From positions 102,601 through 166,600 of the forward strand of contig FR897047.1 of assembly GCA_000437235.1 (NCBI GenBank): DNA of 64,000 nucleotides, read 5' to 3'. The notes under the pieces are model-generated. The model was given only the letters and a program-made list of their open reading frames with translations. It was not told where the DNA came from and did no database searches. Positions 46,787 through 54,554 of this stretch are shown here, one piece after another. This stretch comes from Coprobacillus sp. CAG:826 (lineage in GTDB: Bacteria; Bacillota_I; Bacilli_A; RFN20; CAG-826). Both the position numbers and the translations under genes were made by a program. Position 1 is the stretch's first letter. Each line of letters starts with the position of its first letter.

Positions 46787-48537
46787 TATTCTTCACGGCT
46801 CGCTTTCAACATGTTTTTCTTTTTCTTATTCATCATAATCATTAAGATAGATACACCAATGATGACAACAACAGTTGGTACACCAATAGCCAAATAGAAG
46901 ATTGAATCATCTACTGTCACTTGTGTAGTAATAGAAGTAGGAGTACCAAAGGTTGGACGATCATAATTTTTCTTTCCTTCTACATATTCTTCATATGTTC
47001 CGTTATAAAGGAATGCGGTATCCACATTATTCTTTAAAACAACTAATAAACCATTCGCAAATTTTTGGAATACATCTCCATCGACTTCAAAAGAATCTTC
47101 AAGTGGAGCGCCATAATTATTATAATTACCACCTTTGTTCCATAAATATAATGGGTTATCTTTTAATAAAACGACAGTTTTACTTTCAGCATTATAAACT
47201 AAAGCCGCAACATTGGTTCTAGAACCTTCCCATGGATTAGCGGTTGAATCACCTAAAATAAATTGTTGGGCATCCACACCATTCCAGTTACCATGGAAGG
47301 CAGATTCTTTGAAGCCAACAAAGAATCTCTTGGATTCATCTTCTGATCCAGCTTTTCCGCCATTATAAAGTTCTTTATATTTTTGTTTTAACTTTCTAGA
47401 AATCGTGCTTTCATCTTCGTAATCGGTAGCGAAAGAATCACCCACCTCATTTAAGAAAGTATCAACAGGTAACCATTCATATTCGTCTAAGTTCTTATAA
47501 ATACGAGCTGGCCGATAAGAATAAATATATTCGCCATGTTTAAGTTCACAAATCACGGAGCCTTTTTCATAAACCTTCACCACTTTGCTCTTATCACTAC
47601 TTGCAAATTCCGTTTGATAAGCACCATAGCGACTATCCACATAAGGTGTCGCTTCGGCAATAAAGCGATTACTATTTTCATCATAAACTAAGCCAGAACG
47701 ATATTGAATAGCACCTGTTAATCGATCATTATATAATAAGCCGCCTTCAAATACTTGGAAAGAAAGTGTTTTACTTTCTGTTTCACCTGGTAAAGCAATT
47801 TCTTTCGTCATTTTATTCGTGGTTGGATAACCTAAAAGGTTTTTGTTCGCATCCCAGTATGTTGCTTCTGCACTACGGACTAAGAAAGCCTTTCCTTGCG
47901 TTTCATCATCAGTTAAGCGGAAGTTATAGAAGATAAAAGACATACTATAGCGATCGCCACCAAAAGCAAAATTGGAATCACCCCAAGAGAAATCTTGAAC
48001 GATATAACCATCCCAACATTTTACAGCGGATGATTGGGTACCAATGACAAATTCTTCATCCGTAGAATAGAAATAATACTGATAGATTTCTTTAAATTCT
48101 TTAGTAATTACTTTTTTTGTTTCCTCAGCATTCTTTAAAGGGGCCGCAAAATTATCATTACCTGAGGTAGCAAATTCTTCACCTACTCTTGTTAATAAAC
48201 GCGCGAACTCATTATCGCCTACTTTGGTTAATTTTCCTGTATTAGAAATATTACGTCCTGTGTGATTTCTAGAAACATAACTATTTCCATTAATCGTTGC
48301 CTCAACATAACCTAATTCATAGTTTTGATAATAGGTTCCATTCAGTTCAAAGTATGCGCCTACTTTATTTCCAAAGTCCGAATGTGGATTTTTAAAAATA
48401 TCATTCGGTGTCACGGCATTTCGTGTCACTAACACTTTTCTTGTCGTATTTTGTTTAGGCATGAAAGGTGTTCTCATGACTAAAGGAAATGCGAGTAAAA
48501 AAGCACCTACTAATAAAATTGTCTTTTTTGCTTTCAT
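46786..48537 (-). CDS. Exported LGFP-like repeat protein with C-terminal membrane anchor
   Basis: A 583-residue protein: N-terminal signal helix (residues 5-22), a C-terminal membrane helix (about 545-568, FYLAIGVPTVVVIIGVSILMIMM) and a short Lys-rich tail. The outside part has LGFP-like repeat units, e.g. NLLGYPTTN..FEGGLLYND, NYGAPLEDSF..FANGLLVVL and FGNKVGAYFELNG..LGYVEA, of the kind found in surface enzymes and autolysins where they are thought to bind polysaccharide. No enzyme domain is visible. Cotranscribed with GH125 and GH76, so it may dock mannan at the cell surface. LGFP assignment is by motif resemblance. Confidence 0.65.
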   Translation of the reverse strand: MKAKKTILLVGAFLLAFPLVMRTPFMPKQNTTRKVLVTRNAVTPNDIFKNPHSDFGNKVGAYFELNGTYYQNYELGYVEATINGNSYVSRNHTGRNISNTGKLTKVGDNEFARLLTRVGEEFATSGNDNFAAPLKNAEETKKVITKEFKEIYQYYFYSTDEEFVIGTQSSAVKCWDGYIVQDFSWGDSNFAFGGDRYSMSFIFYNFRLTDDETQGKAFLVRSAEATYWDANKNLLGYPTTNKMTKEIALPGETESKTLSFQVFEGGLLYNDRLTGAIQYRSGLVYDENSNRFIAEATPYVDSRYGAYQTEFASSDKSKVVKVYEKGSVICELKHGEYIYSYRPARIYKNLDEYEWLPVDTFLNEVGDSFATDYEDESTISRKLKQKYKELYNGGKAGSEDESKRFFVGFKESAFHGNWNGVDAQQFILGDSTANPWEGSRTNVAALVYNAESKTVVLLKDNPLYLWNKGGNYNNYGAPLEDSFEVDGDVFQKFANGLLVVLKNNVDTAFLYNGTYEEYVEGKKNYDRPTFGTPTSITTQVTVDDSIFYLAIGVPTVVVIIGVSILMIMMNKKKKNMLKASREE

Positions 48538-48557
48538 ATTTTTTTCTTTCCTTTCCT

Positions 48558-49478
48558 TTACTTAATTCCAGTATAAGTTGTTTGTTTTAAGAAATATTTT
48601 TGTGTAAATATAAAGAGAATAATGATCGGTAATAGACTTAATAAAGATCCCGCCATCATTTCTCCAGTGGAAGCACTAGTTTGGAACTCTTGTAAGGCTT
48701 GTCCTAATGTGAATTTAGATTCGTCAAATAAAATTAAAGACGGCCATAGATAAGAACTCCAAGTTGAAACGAAAGTAAATAAGCCTAAAGTCATAATTCC
48801 CGGAAGTGCCATTTTAAAATAGATTAAGAATACTCTAAATCCACTCGCGCCATCGATACGGGCGGCATCACCAATTTCATCCGATAAATTGGTAAAGAAT
48901 TGCCGTAAGAATAAAATTCCATAAATGGAGACAGCGTTAGGAAGAATAACACCAAATAAAGAATTATACAAACCTGGGCCTATTTCATTACCAAAGATAT
49001 CTTTTTTAAAGAAAGGTAATGAAGTCGTTACAATAAATTGTGGAATTAAAGTAATAATTCCAGGAAGCATCATGGAAAGTAGCATAATTTTGTAAAGTAT
49101 CTTTTTTCCATAAAAGTCGTATTTTGCAAAAGCATAAGCGGCCATTGAGCAAAATAAAAGTTGCAAGAAAATTTCAGCAAAAGCAATAAACAAGGTATTA
49201 AAAATGTATAGGGTCCAATTGTTTTTAAATAAGGACGCCCAGTTTTTAAAAGTAAAGGCCCCATAGAAAAACTTAAAGCCATTTCCTTCTAAATCATTTG
49301 CTGATGTAAAAGAAGCGATAATGGACCAAATAAAAGGTACCATCATTAGGATAGCGACAAGGGTCAAGATGACAATCAAAATAATCTGTCCAGTTGACAA
49401 ACTTTGCTTATTGAACTTGTTGCCAGGCATGATATTTTTTGGTGTATTTATCGTTTTTGACGAACAATCTTTTTTCAT
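48558..49478 (-). CDS. Sugar ABC transporter permease, MalG-type
   Basis: About 306 residues from the ATG at 49478 (MKKDCSSKTINTP), which AAGGAG precedes by seven bases; the ATG at 49484 is too close to it. This gives a 71-base overlap with the upstream permease gene and an extra hydrophilic N-terminal stretch of about 30 residues. Six helices follow, with EAA loop DEIGDAARIDGASGFRVFLI and C-terminal QKYFLKQTTYTGIK. Part of the mannan-locus importer. Confidence 0.92.
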   Translation of the reverse strand: MKKDCSSKTINTPKNIMPGNKFNKQSLSTGQIILIVILTLVAILMMVPFIWSIIASFTSANDLEGNGFKFFYGAFTFKNWASLFKNNWTLYIFNTLFIAFAEIFLQLLFCSMAAYAFAKYDFYGKKILYKIMLLSMMLPGIITLIPQFIVTTSLPFFKKDIFGNEIGPGLYNSLFGVILPNAVSIYGILFLRQFFTNLSDEIGDAARIDGASGFRVFLIYFKMALPGIMTLGLFTFVSTWSSYLWPSLILFDESKFTLGQALQEFQTSASTGEMMAGSLLSLLPIIILFIFTQKYFLKQTTYTGIK

Positions 49479-50334
49479 TGCCATTCTCCTTTACAAATAA
49501 TTGGGTAATAACGGTGATAATCATAATGAAAACGAATAGGACTACCGACATTGCACTACCATAGCCGAAGCGTAATTCTTTGGCACTTAGGTAAATTTGT
49601 ACAACTGGTGAAATTGCTTTGTCGTTGTTATAAAGTCCTAGTAGGTAAATGACATCAAAGAGTTGGAAGCTGCCAATTAAAGTAGTGGTAAAAATAAAGT
49701 AAGTGGAAGGTCTTAATAATGGGACAGTAATATGCAAAAATTGATTCCATTTTGAAGCACCATCAATATCGGCAGCTTCATAAACTTTAGGATCAATTCC
49801 CGTCATTGCCGCTAAATAAATCAGCATATTTCCACCTAGACATCCATATAACGAAATGGCGATAATTGCTACTAACGCGGTATATCCCATATCAAAGTTT
49901 AACGAGGTAGCACTTAATAATGATTTCCATACAAAGATCATTGCAGCACCACTAGTTAATGAAGGAATATAGAAGATTACCTTCAAATAATTATGTTTTA
50001 ATTTCACTTTTGAAACTAAAAATGCAATGATTAAGCTTGAAATAATAGAAAGTGGAACATAAAATACTGCAAACAAAGCTGCATTTTTAATTGAATTTAA
50101 AAAGTATTTGTCCTTTAAAATAAATTGATAGTTGTCAAGACTAAACTTCCCATCAAAGGCAATACCATTATAATTGGTAAATGATAATACCGCTGACATA
50201 ATAAAGGGCACTACGGTAAAAACGATAAATAGGATTAAGGCCGGTGTTAAGAAAGTATAAGCAACGAGCGTATCATTTCTTTTTTTATGAGAAGGAAGAG
50301 CAAATATTTTTTTTTCTTCCTTAGTTTTGGCCAT
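49408..50334 (-). CDS. Sugar ABC transporter permease, MalF-type
   Basis: A 308-residue permease with six helices. First helix VAYTFLTPALILFIVFTVVP, EAA loop PKVYEAADIDGASKWNQFLH. Its last 24 codons overlap the next permease gene and contain that gene's ribosome site. Its own start overlaps the solute-binding protein gene by 14 bases. Confidence 0.94.
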   Translation of the reverse strand: MAKTKEEKKIFALPSHKKRNDTLVAYTFLTPALILFIVFTVVPFIMSAVLSFTNYNGIAFDGKFSLDNYQFILKDKYFLNSIKNAALFAVFYVPLSIISSLIIAFLVSKVKLKHNYLKVIFYIPSLTSGAAMIFVWKSLLSATSLNFDMGYTALVAIIAISLYGCLGGNMLIYLAAMTGIDPKVYEAADIDGASKWNQFLHITVPLLRPSTYFIFTTTLIGSFQLFDVIYLLGLYNNDKAISPVVQIYLSAKELRFGYGSAMSVVLFVFIMIITVITQLFVKENGNEKRLFVKNDKYTKKYHAWQQVQ

Positions 50335-51625
50335 TTTTCTTTACGTACCGACTTGTGATTAAATCGGTTCCTTCTTTTAAATCTTTAAGTAAGTCTTCAA
50401 TGGAGCCATCATATGCGCCTTTATACCATTCTTTAACATATTTATTGTAAACGTTAATTTGAATGTTTAAAAAACCAGGAACACTTGGTCTAGTTTCATA
50501 TTGGCTAGCATATGAAGCTGCCGCTTTTAAAACTTCTGTATTTTGAATCCATTCATTGGTATAAAGAGATTTTAAAGCTGGTAAAGTATTGGATACTTTG
50601 CTCCACTCTAAAGCCACTTCTTCATCACAAAGCCAAGACTTCATAAATGTCCAAGCTTTTTCTCTTCTTTCCTTCCAAGCATCCGTTTGATATTTTTCAA
50701 TTGCGTTTGGTAAAGCAATACCGAAACCACCAATCATTCCACCATTTTTACCATTTTCACCAGTGTAGCGAGGTTGTGGTAAGAATTTGTAATTTAAGTT
50801 TGGTGCATATTTCTTTAAGTAAGAGGAGAAATACACGGGTTGATTTAACATGACTAAACGATTGTTTTTAAATGCATCTTTTCCGTTATAGTCGGAATTA
50901 CAAACATCGTTAGCGCCAAAATCTTTAAAATAATTTAAAACCGCACGAACTTCAGGTGTGTCATAGTTGATTTCTCCGTTTGCGCCAAAATCAGAACCAG
51001 TAGAAGCGATGAATTTAAAGAAATGTTCATGTAAATCATCCGCACTATAACCAGCTGGGTTAAATCCAGAACTTGTCTTTTGCGTAACCGCTTTGGCAAC
51101 ATCTTTTAAATCATCCCATGTCCAATTTTCGGTCAAACGCGCTTTTAAAGAACTATCTTTAATTAAATCCATATTGACATAAATGCCCCAAATATCTAAG
51201 TCGAGTGGTAAACCATATTGATGTCCTTTATAAGATAACTCACCATACGCTTGTTCTTGGAACATCGTCGTATCAATTTGATCTCTTTCAATAAATTCAT
51301 CAATGGTTGTTAGATAATCTTCGGCTGCATAAGTAGGTGTATTAAAACGATCCCAAATAACTAAATCTGGTTGTTTACCGACTAGAATTGCAGAAGCAAG
51401 ACTGGTTTCAAATTCAGATTTAATCGTTAAATTAATCTTGATGTCATGTTTAGAGTTGTAGTCTTGAATAAAACTTTTTAAGTTTTCTGCATCGTGTTGG
51501 ACCCATTGTCCACCAGCCCACATGGTTAATATGCTTTCTTTGTCTCCTGCATTAGCAGGTCCACAGGAACATAGAGTTCCAAATGTGAAGGCTAAAAAGC
51601 CAAGAAGTGCAAGTTTATTTTTCAT
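50321..51625 (-). CDS. Sugar ABC transporter solute-binding lipoprotein
   Basis: About 434 residues from MKNKLALLGFL, preceded by AAGGTGA. Lipobox TLCSC. Family-1 solute-binding features: ILTMWAGGQW at the mature N-terminus, PDLVIWDRFNTP, YGLPLDLDIWGIYVN and GFGIALPNAIEKY. It should bind the manno-oligosaccharides released at the surface. First gene of the leftward mannan operon, from the divergent control region at 51.65-51.84 kb. Confidence 0.92.
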   Translation of the reverse strand: MKNKLALLGFLAFTFGTLCSCGPANAGDKESILTMWAGGQWVQHDAENLKSFIQDYNSKHDIKINLTIKSEFETSLASAILVGKQPDLVIWDRFNTPTYAAEDYLTTIDEFIERDQIDTTMFQEQAYGELSYKGHQYGLPLDLDIWGIYVNMDLIKDSSLKARLTENWTWDDLKDVAKAVTQKTSSGFNPAGYSADDLHEHFFKFIASTGSDFGANGEINYDTPEVRAVLNYFKDFGANDVCNSDYNGKDAFKNNRLVMLNQPVYFSSYLKKYAPNLNYKFLPQPRYTGENGKNGGMIGGFGIALPNAIEKYQTDAWKERREKAWTFMKSWLCDEEVALEWSKVSNTLPALKSLYTNEWIQNTEVLKAAASYASQYETRPSVPGFLNIQINVYNKYVKEWYKGAYDGSIEDLLKDLKEGTDLITSRYVKKNGQN

Positions 51626-51651
51626 ATTTTTCACCTTTTCCTTTTTGCGTA

Positions 51652-51669
51652 TAATCTATATAGATTATC
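51652..51669. promoter_or_regulatory. Perfect 18-bp palindrome before the mannan operon
   Basis: ATAATCTATATAGATTAT, a perfect dyad centred 36 bases upstream of the solute-binding protein start. Good candidate binding site for the GntR-type regulator encoded at 53220-54320; GntR proteins bind short AT-rich dyads. Confidence 0.65.
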
Positions 51670-51689
51670 GCCATTTTTTATTTACACCT

Positions 51690-51743
51690 AGACTATATCA
51701 TATTGCAGACCATTAAACACGTTTTTCCCTAAATATAGTCTAT
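51690..51743. promoter_or_regulatory. Inverted pair of TAGACTATAT sites in the divergent promoter region
   Basis: TAGACTATAT (51690-51699) and its exact reverse complement ATATAGTCTA (51734-51743), 34 bases apart. On the minus strand the first contains TGATATAGT, an extended -10-like sequence for the leftward operon, so binding there could block initiation. Confidence 0.5.
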
Positions 51744-51773
51744 TTTCATAACAAATATACTATGAAATAGACA
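51739..51773. promoter_or_regulatory. Inverted repeat GTCTATTTTCATA / TATGAAATAGAC
   Basis: Arms of 13 and 12 bases (one extra T), 10-base centre. Its left arm overlaps the ATATAGTCTA site, so the region is a nest of GTCTAT-type half sites located between the two divergent promoters. Confidence 0.5.
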
Positions 51774-51807
51774 AAGTTAAATATAGCAGTTCTACGTTAA
51801 AATGTGT

Positions 51808-51836
51808 TTGCATTCATAAAATGAATTCCTTATAAT
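51808..51836 (+). promoter_or_regulatory. Promoter of the second MsmK-like ATPase gene
   Basis: TTGCAT (51808-51813), 17-bp spacer, TATAAT (51831-51836), 31 bases before the start codon, which has TGGAGG upstream. Confidence 0.75.
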
Positions 51837-51867
51837 GAAAATAGAATTTGTGGAGGAAATTTAAAAT

Positions 51868-53178
51868 ATGTCCAATGTAAAATTAGTTAATATCAATAAG
51901 ATATATCCCAATAATGTTCAAGCAGTTTTTGACTTCAATTTAGAAATCCACGATAAAGAATTTATCGCTTTCGTCGGACCTTCTGGATGTGGTAAAACCA
52001 CTACGTTACGTATGATAGCTGGTTTAGAAGAAATTACCAGTGGTATGCTCTTCATTGATGACCGTTTAGTTAACGATGTAGCGCCAAAAGATCGTGATAT
52101 TGCTATGGTTTTCCAATCTTATGCCCTTTATCCTCATATGAATGTCTTTAACAATATGGCTTTTGGCTTGAAAATGCGTAAAGTTCCTGTTCCTATGCTA
52201 GATAAAGAAGGAAAAGAAATCTATGAAATTGATAAAAAGATGATTGCTAAATATGAAAAGCAATTAAGACTCTTCTTAGCACAACTAAAAATTGCTGAAG
52301 AAAACAATCCAGAATCGATTGAAGAAATTCAAAGAAATATTGCTGCAACAGAAGAAAAAATTGAATACTACCGCACTACCCCTGTTCAAAAATACCGCTA
52401 CGTTAAAAGAAGTAAAAAAGAAATTGAAGATAGTGTATTTAGAGCCGCTAGTGTATTACAACTTGAAAAATATTTAGATAGAAAACCCGATGCTCTTTCG
52501 GGCGGACAACGTCAACGTGTTGCCTTAGGTCGCGCTATTGTAAGAAAAGTAAAAGTCTTCTTAATGGATGAACCGCTATCTAACTTAGATGCTAAATTAC
52601 GTGTACAAATGCGTACAGAAATCATTAAATTACATCAAAGAATGGAAGCCATCACTATTTATGTTACCCACGACCAAACCGAAGCTATGACCATGGCCGA
52701 CCGTATTGTTGTTATGAAAGATGGCCACATTCAACAAATCGGTGCTCCAAAAGAGATTTATGATCACCCTGTAAATAAATTTGTAGCTGGCTTTATTGGT
52801 GCCCCTGCTATGAACTTCATCGAAGGCACTTTTGAAAAAGATCATTTATCCTGCTTTGGCTATGATATTACTTTATCTCCTGAAAGAACCAAAATTCTTC
52901 AAGAGGCATTAAAAGACAAAGAAGACAAAAAAGTTATTATTGGTGTTAGACCCGAACATATTATCGTTACGCCAAATGAAAAAGGTAAAATCGCTTTACA
53001 AATCGTGGAAACATTAGGTAGTGAATTACTCCTTCACTTCAACATTTCTGAAAACACTAGCTTATGTGCAAAAGTGATTACAAACGATGTAATTAAAGCT
53101 GGTCAAAAAGTTAACTTCACCTTCAATGCCGATTTCTTACATGTTTTCGATAGTGAAACAGAAGTCGCTTATTTCTAA
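51868..53178 (+). CDS. Sugar ABC transporter ATP-binding protein, MsmK-like, with helical-domain insert
   Basis: A 436-residue MsmK/MalK-type ATPase: Walker A GPSGCGKTTTLR (37-48), Q-loop VFQSYALYPHMNV, signature [15 protein letters not shown] (about 210), Walker [21 protein letters not shown] domain with IGVRPEHI. Between the Q-loop and the signature lies an insert of about 77 residues (about 106-182) with coiled-coil character (YEKQLRLFLAQLKIAEE, EIQRNIAATEEKIEYY), absent in ordinary MsmK and in the paralogue at 14.2-15.7 kb. The gene is divergent from the mannan importer it presumably powers, sharing its control region. Confidence 0.93.
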   Translation: MSNVKLVNINKIYPNNVQAVFDFNLEIHDKEFIAFVGPSGCGKTTTLRMIAGLEEITSGMLFIDDRLVNDVAPKDRDIAMVFQSYALYPHMNVFNNMAFGLKMRKVPVPMLDKEGKEIYEIDKKMIAKYEKQLRLFLAQLKIAEENNPESIEEIQRNIAATEEKIEYYRTTPVQKYRYVKRSKKEIEDSVFRAASVLQLEKYLDRKPDALSGGQRQRVALGRAIVRKVKVFLMDEPLSNLDAKLRVQMRTEIIKLHQRMEAITIYVTHDQTEAMTMADRIVVMKDGHIQQIGAPKEIYDHPVNKFVAGFIGAPAMNFIEGTFEKDHLSCFGYDITLSPERTKILQEALKDKEDKKVIIGVRPEHIIVTPNEKGKIALQIVETLGSELLLHFNISENTSLCAKVITNDVIKAGQKVNFTFNADFLHVFDSETEVAYF

Positions 53179-53194
53179 TTTAAATGCTTTAAAT

Positions 53195-53221
53195 AAAAAG
53201 GTTTCGCAATGAAACCTTTTT
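53195..53221. terminator. Bidirectional terminator between msmK-like and GntR genes
   Basis: AAAAAGGTTTC / GAAACCTTTTT, a perfect 11-bp stem with loop GCAAT; it reaches the last two bases of the GntR stop codon. Serves both convergent genes. Confidence 0.85.
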
Positions 53222-54320
53222 ATTTTATCTTTCTTAACGAAATTCCTTCAATTATTTTATATGGGCTAAACAGTTTATAAGCCACATTTTCTTTTTTAAT
53301 GAGTTTATCCATCATGCTCACAGCAAATTTCCCCATTTCGGTTTGATCTTGGATAATACGGGCAATATTGGGATTAATTAAGCCATAACTATAATCAAAT
53401 GTGATTAATGAATAATCGCCAGGAATGACTTTATTCATTTTTTTAATTGCTTCATAGATAATCTTACATACCGTAAATTCACTTGCAAATAGACAAGTAA
53501 TTTCTTTTTCTTGGGTTAAGAATTTAATGACAGACTGCACGTCTTCATCAAAATCTTCTTGTGTATAATCGGTATTGGGGCATTTTAATATATTTGCCAC
53601 ATATTGTTCTTTTAAGAACTTTTGATTATAGAAGAAAGCGGATTGGAAACCATTTTTTCTATTTTCAATGGAAGATACACCTGAATCTTTTCCGCAAATA
53701 AAAGCAATTTGTTCATGCCCTTTATCAAATAGAAGTTTAGCGGCTTCTTGTGTTGCCGTGTAGTTATCCGTTCTAACACAATGGAGTTGCATACCCGCAA
53801 AATCACGATCCACTAAAACAATGGGGAAATTATTAAAATGATGGAAAATTAATCTTTCATTATAATATTCATTGTGCACGGGCTGAATAATTAAACCAAT
53901 ACATCCCATATTAATGAGTTCATCCACATATTTGGTTTCTAGATGAATGTCACCACGAGAGTTTTTAAAGACGACATTATATCCTTTTTCACTGAGTTCT
54001 TTTTCTATGCTAATTAATAATTCTAAACCAAATGCCGCTGAGACATTACTGAGTACAAGACCGACTAAGTTAAGGGATTCATGGTTATTGAGTGTTTCTT
54101 TATATTTACTAGAGACAAAAGTGCCTCTTCCTGGGAAACGTCTAACATAACCTTCTTCTACTAAAAGTTGCATGGCCTTTTTAATGGTGATGCGGCTTGT
54201 AAAATATTGTTTTGTTAGTTCTTCTTCGGTGGGTAAACAATCATCAATTTTATAAACACCATCAATAATTTTCTTTTTTAAGTCTTTATAAATGCTTCGA
54301 TATAAGGAATCACTACTCAT
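53220..54320 (-). CDS. GntR-family regulator with LacI-type sensor domain (AraR-like)
   Basis: A 366-residue regulator. Residues 1-72 form the GntR winged helix (LYRSIYKDLKKKIIDGVY, LPTEEELTKQYFTSRITIKK, VEEGYVRRFPGRGTFV). From about 80 on there is a periplasmic-binding-like sugar sensor (LVGLVLSNVSAAFGLELLIS, FPIVLVDRDFAGM, LITFDYSYGLINPN). This hybrid layout is that of AraR. It lies convergent with the ATPase gene and is the obvious regulator of the mannan locus. AAGGTGA ribosome site. Confidence 0.92.
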   Translation of the reverse strand: MSSDSLYRSIYKDLKKKIIDGVYKIDDCLPTEEELTKQYFTSRITIKKAMQLLVEEGYVRRFPGRGTFVSSKYKETLNNHESLNLVGLVLSNVSAAFGLELLISIEKELSEKGYNVVFKNSRGDIHLETKYVDELINMGCIGLIIQPVHNEYYNERLIFHHFNNFPIVLVDRDFAGMQLHCVRTDNYTATQEAAKLLFDKGHEQIAFICGKDSGVSSIENRKNGFQSAFFYNQKFLKEQYVANILKCPNTDYTQEDFDEDVQSVIKFLTQEKEITCLFASEFTVCKIIYEAIKKMNKVIPGDYSLITFDYSYGLINPNIARIIQDQTEMGKFAVSMMDKLIKKENVAYKLFSPYKIIEGISLRKIK

Positions 54321-54341
54321 ATTTTTTCACCTTCTAATTTG

Positions 54342-54371
54342 AATATACAACGCTTTTAGAATGAAAGTCAA
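54342..54371 (-). promoter_or_regulatory. Promoter of the GntR-type regulator gene
   Basis: Minus strand TTGACT (54366-54371), 18-bp spacer, TATATT (54342-54347), 21 bases before the start codon. An AT-rich imperfect dyad lies just upstream (54380-54405). Confidence 0.6.
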
Positions 54372-54503
54372 TCAAAATATTATATATGTTATATAAAGTA
54401 TATCTTTTTATGTCGTTTATGAAATTATTAAAAAAATCACGCTTTGGTAGCGGTATCACTTCATTTTTTTCTATATCATGAGAATACCATAAAAACAGAA
54501 AAA

Positions 54504-54536
54504 AAGACTTATCACCCGAGCTAGGTAATAAGTCTT
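54504..54536 (-). terminator. Intrinsic terminator of the first giant surface protein gene
   Basis: Minus strand AAGACTTATTACC / GGTGATAAGTCTT, 13-bp stem with one wobble and a 7-base loop, then T5; 18 bases beyond the stop codon. Confidence 0.85.
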
Positions 54537-54554
54537 CATTTTGTTATAGAACTA

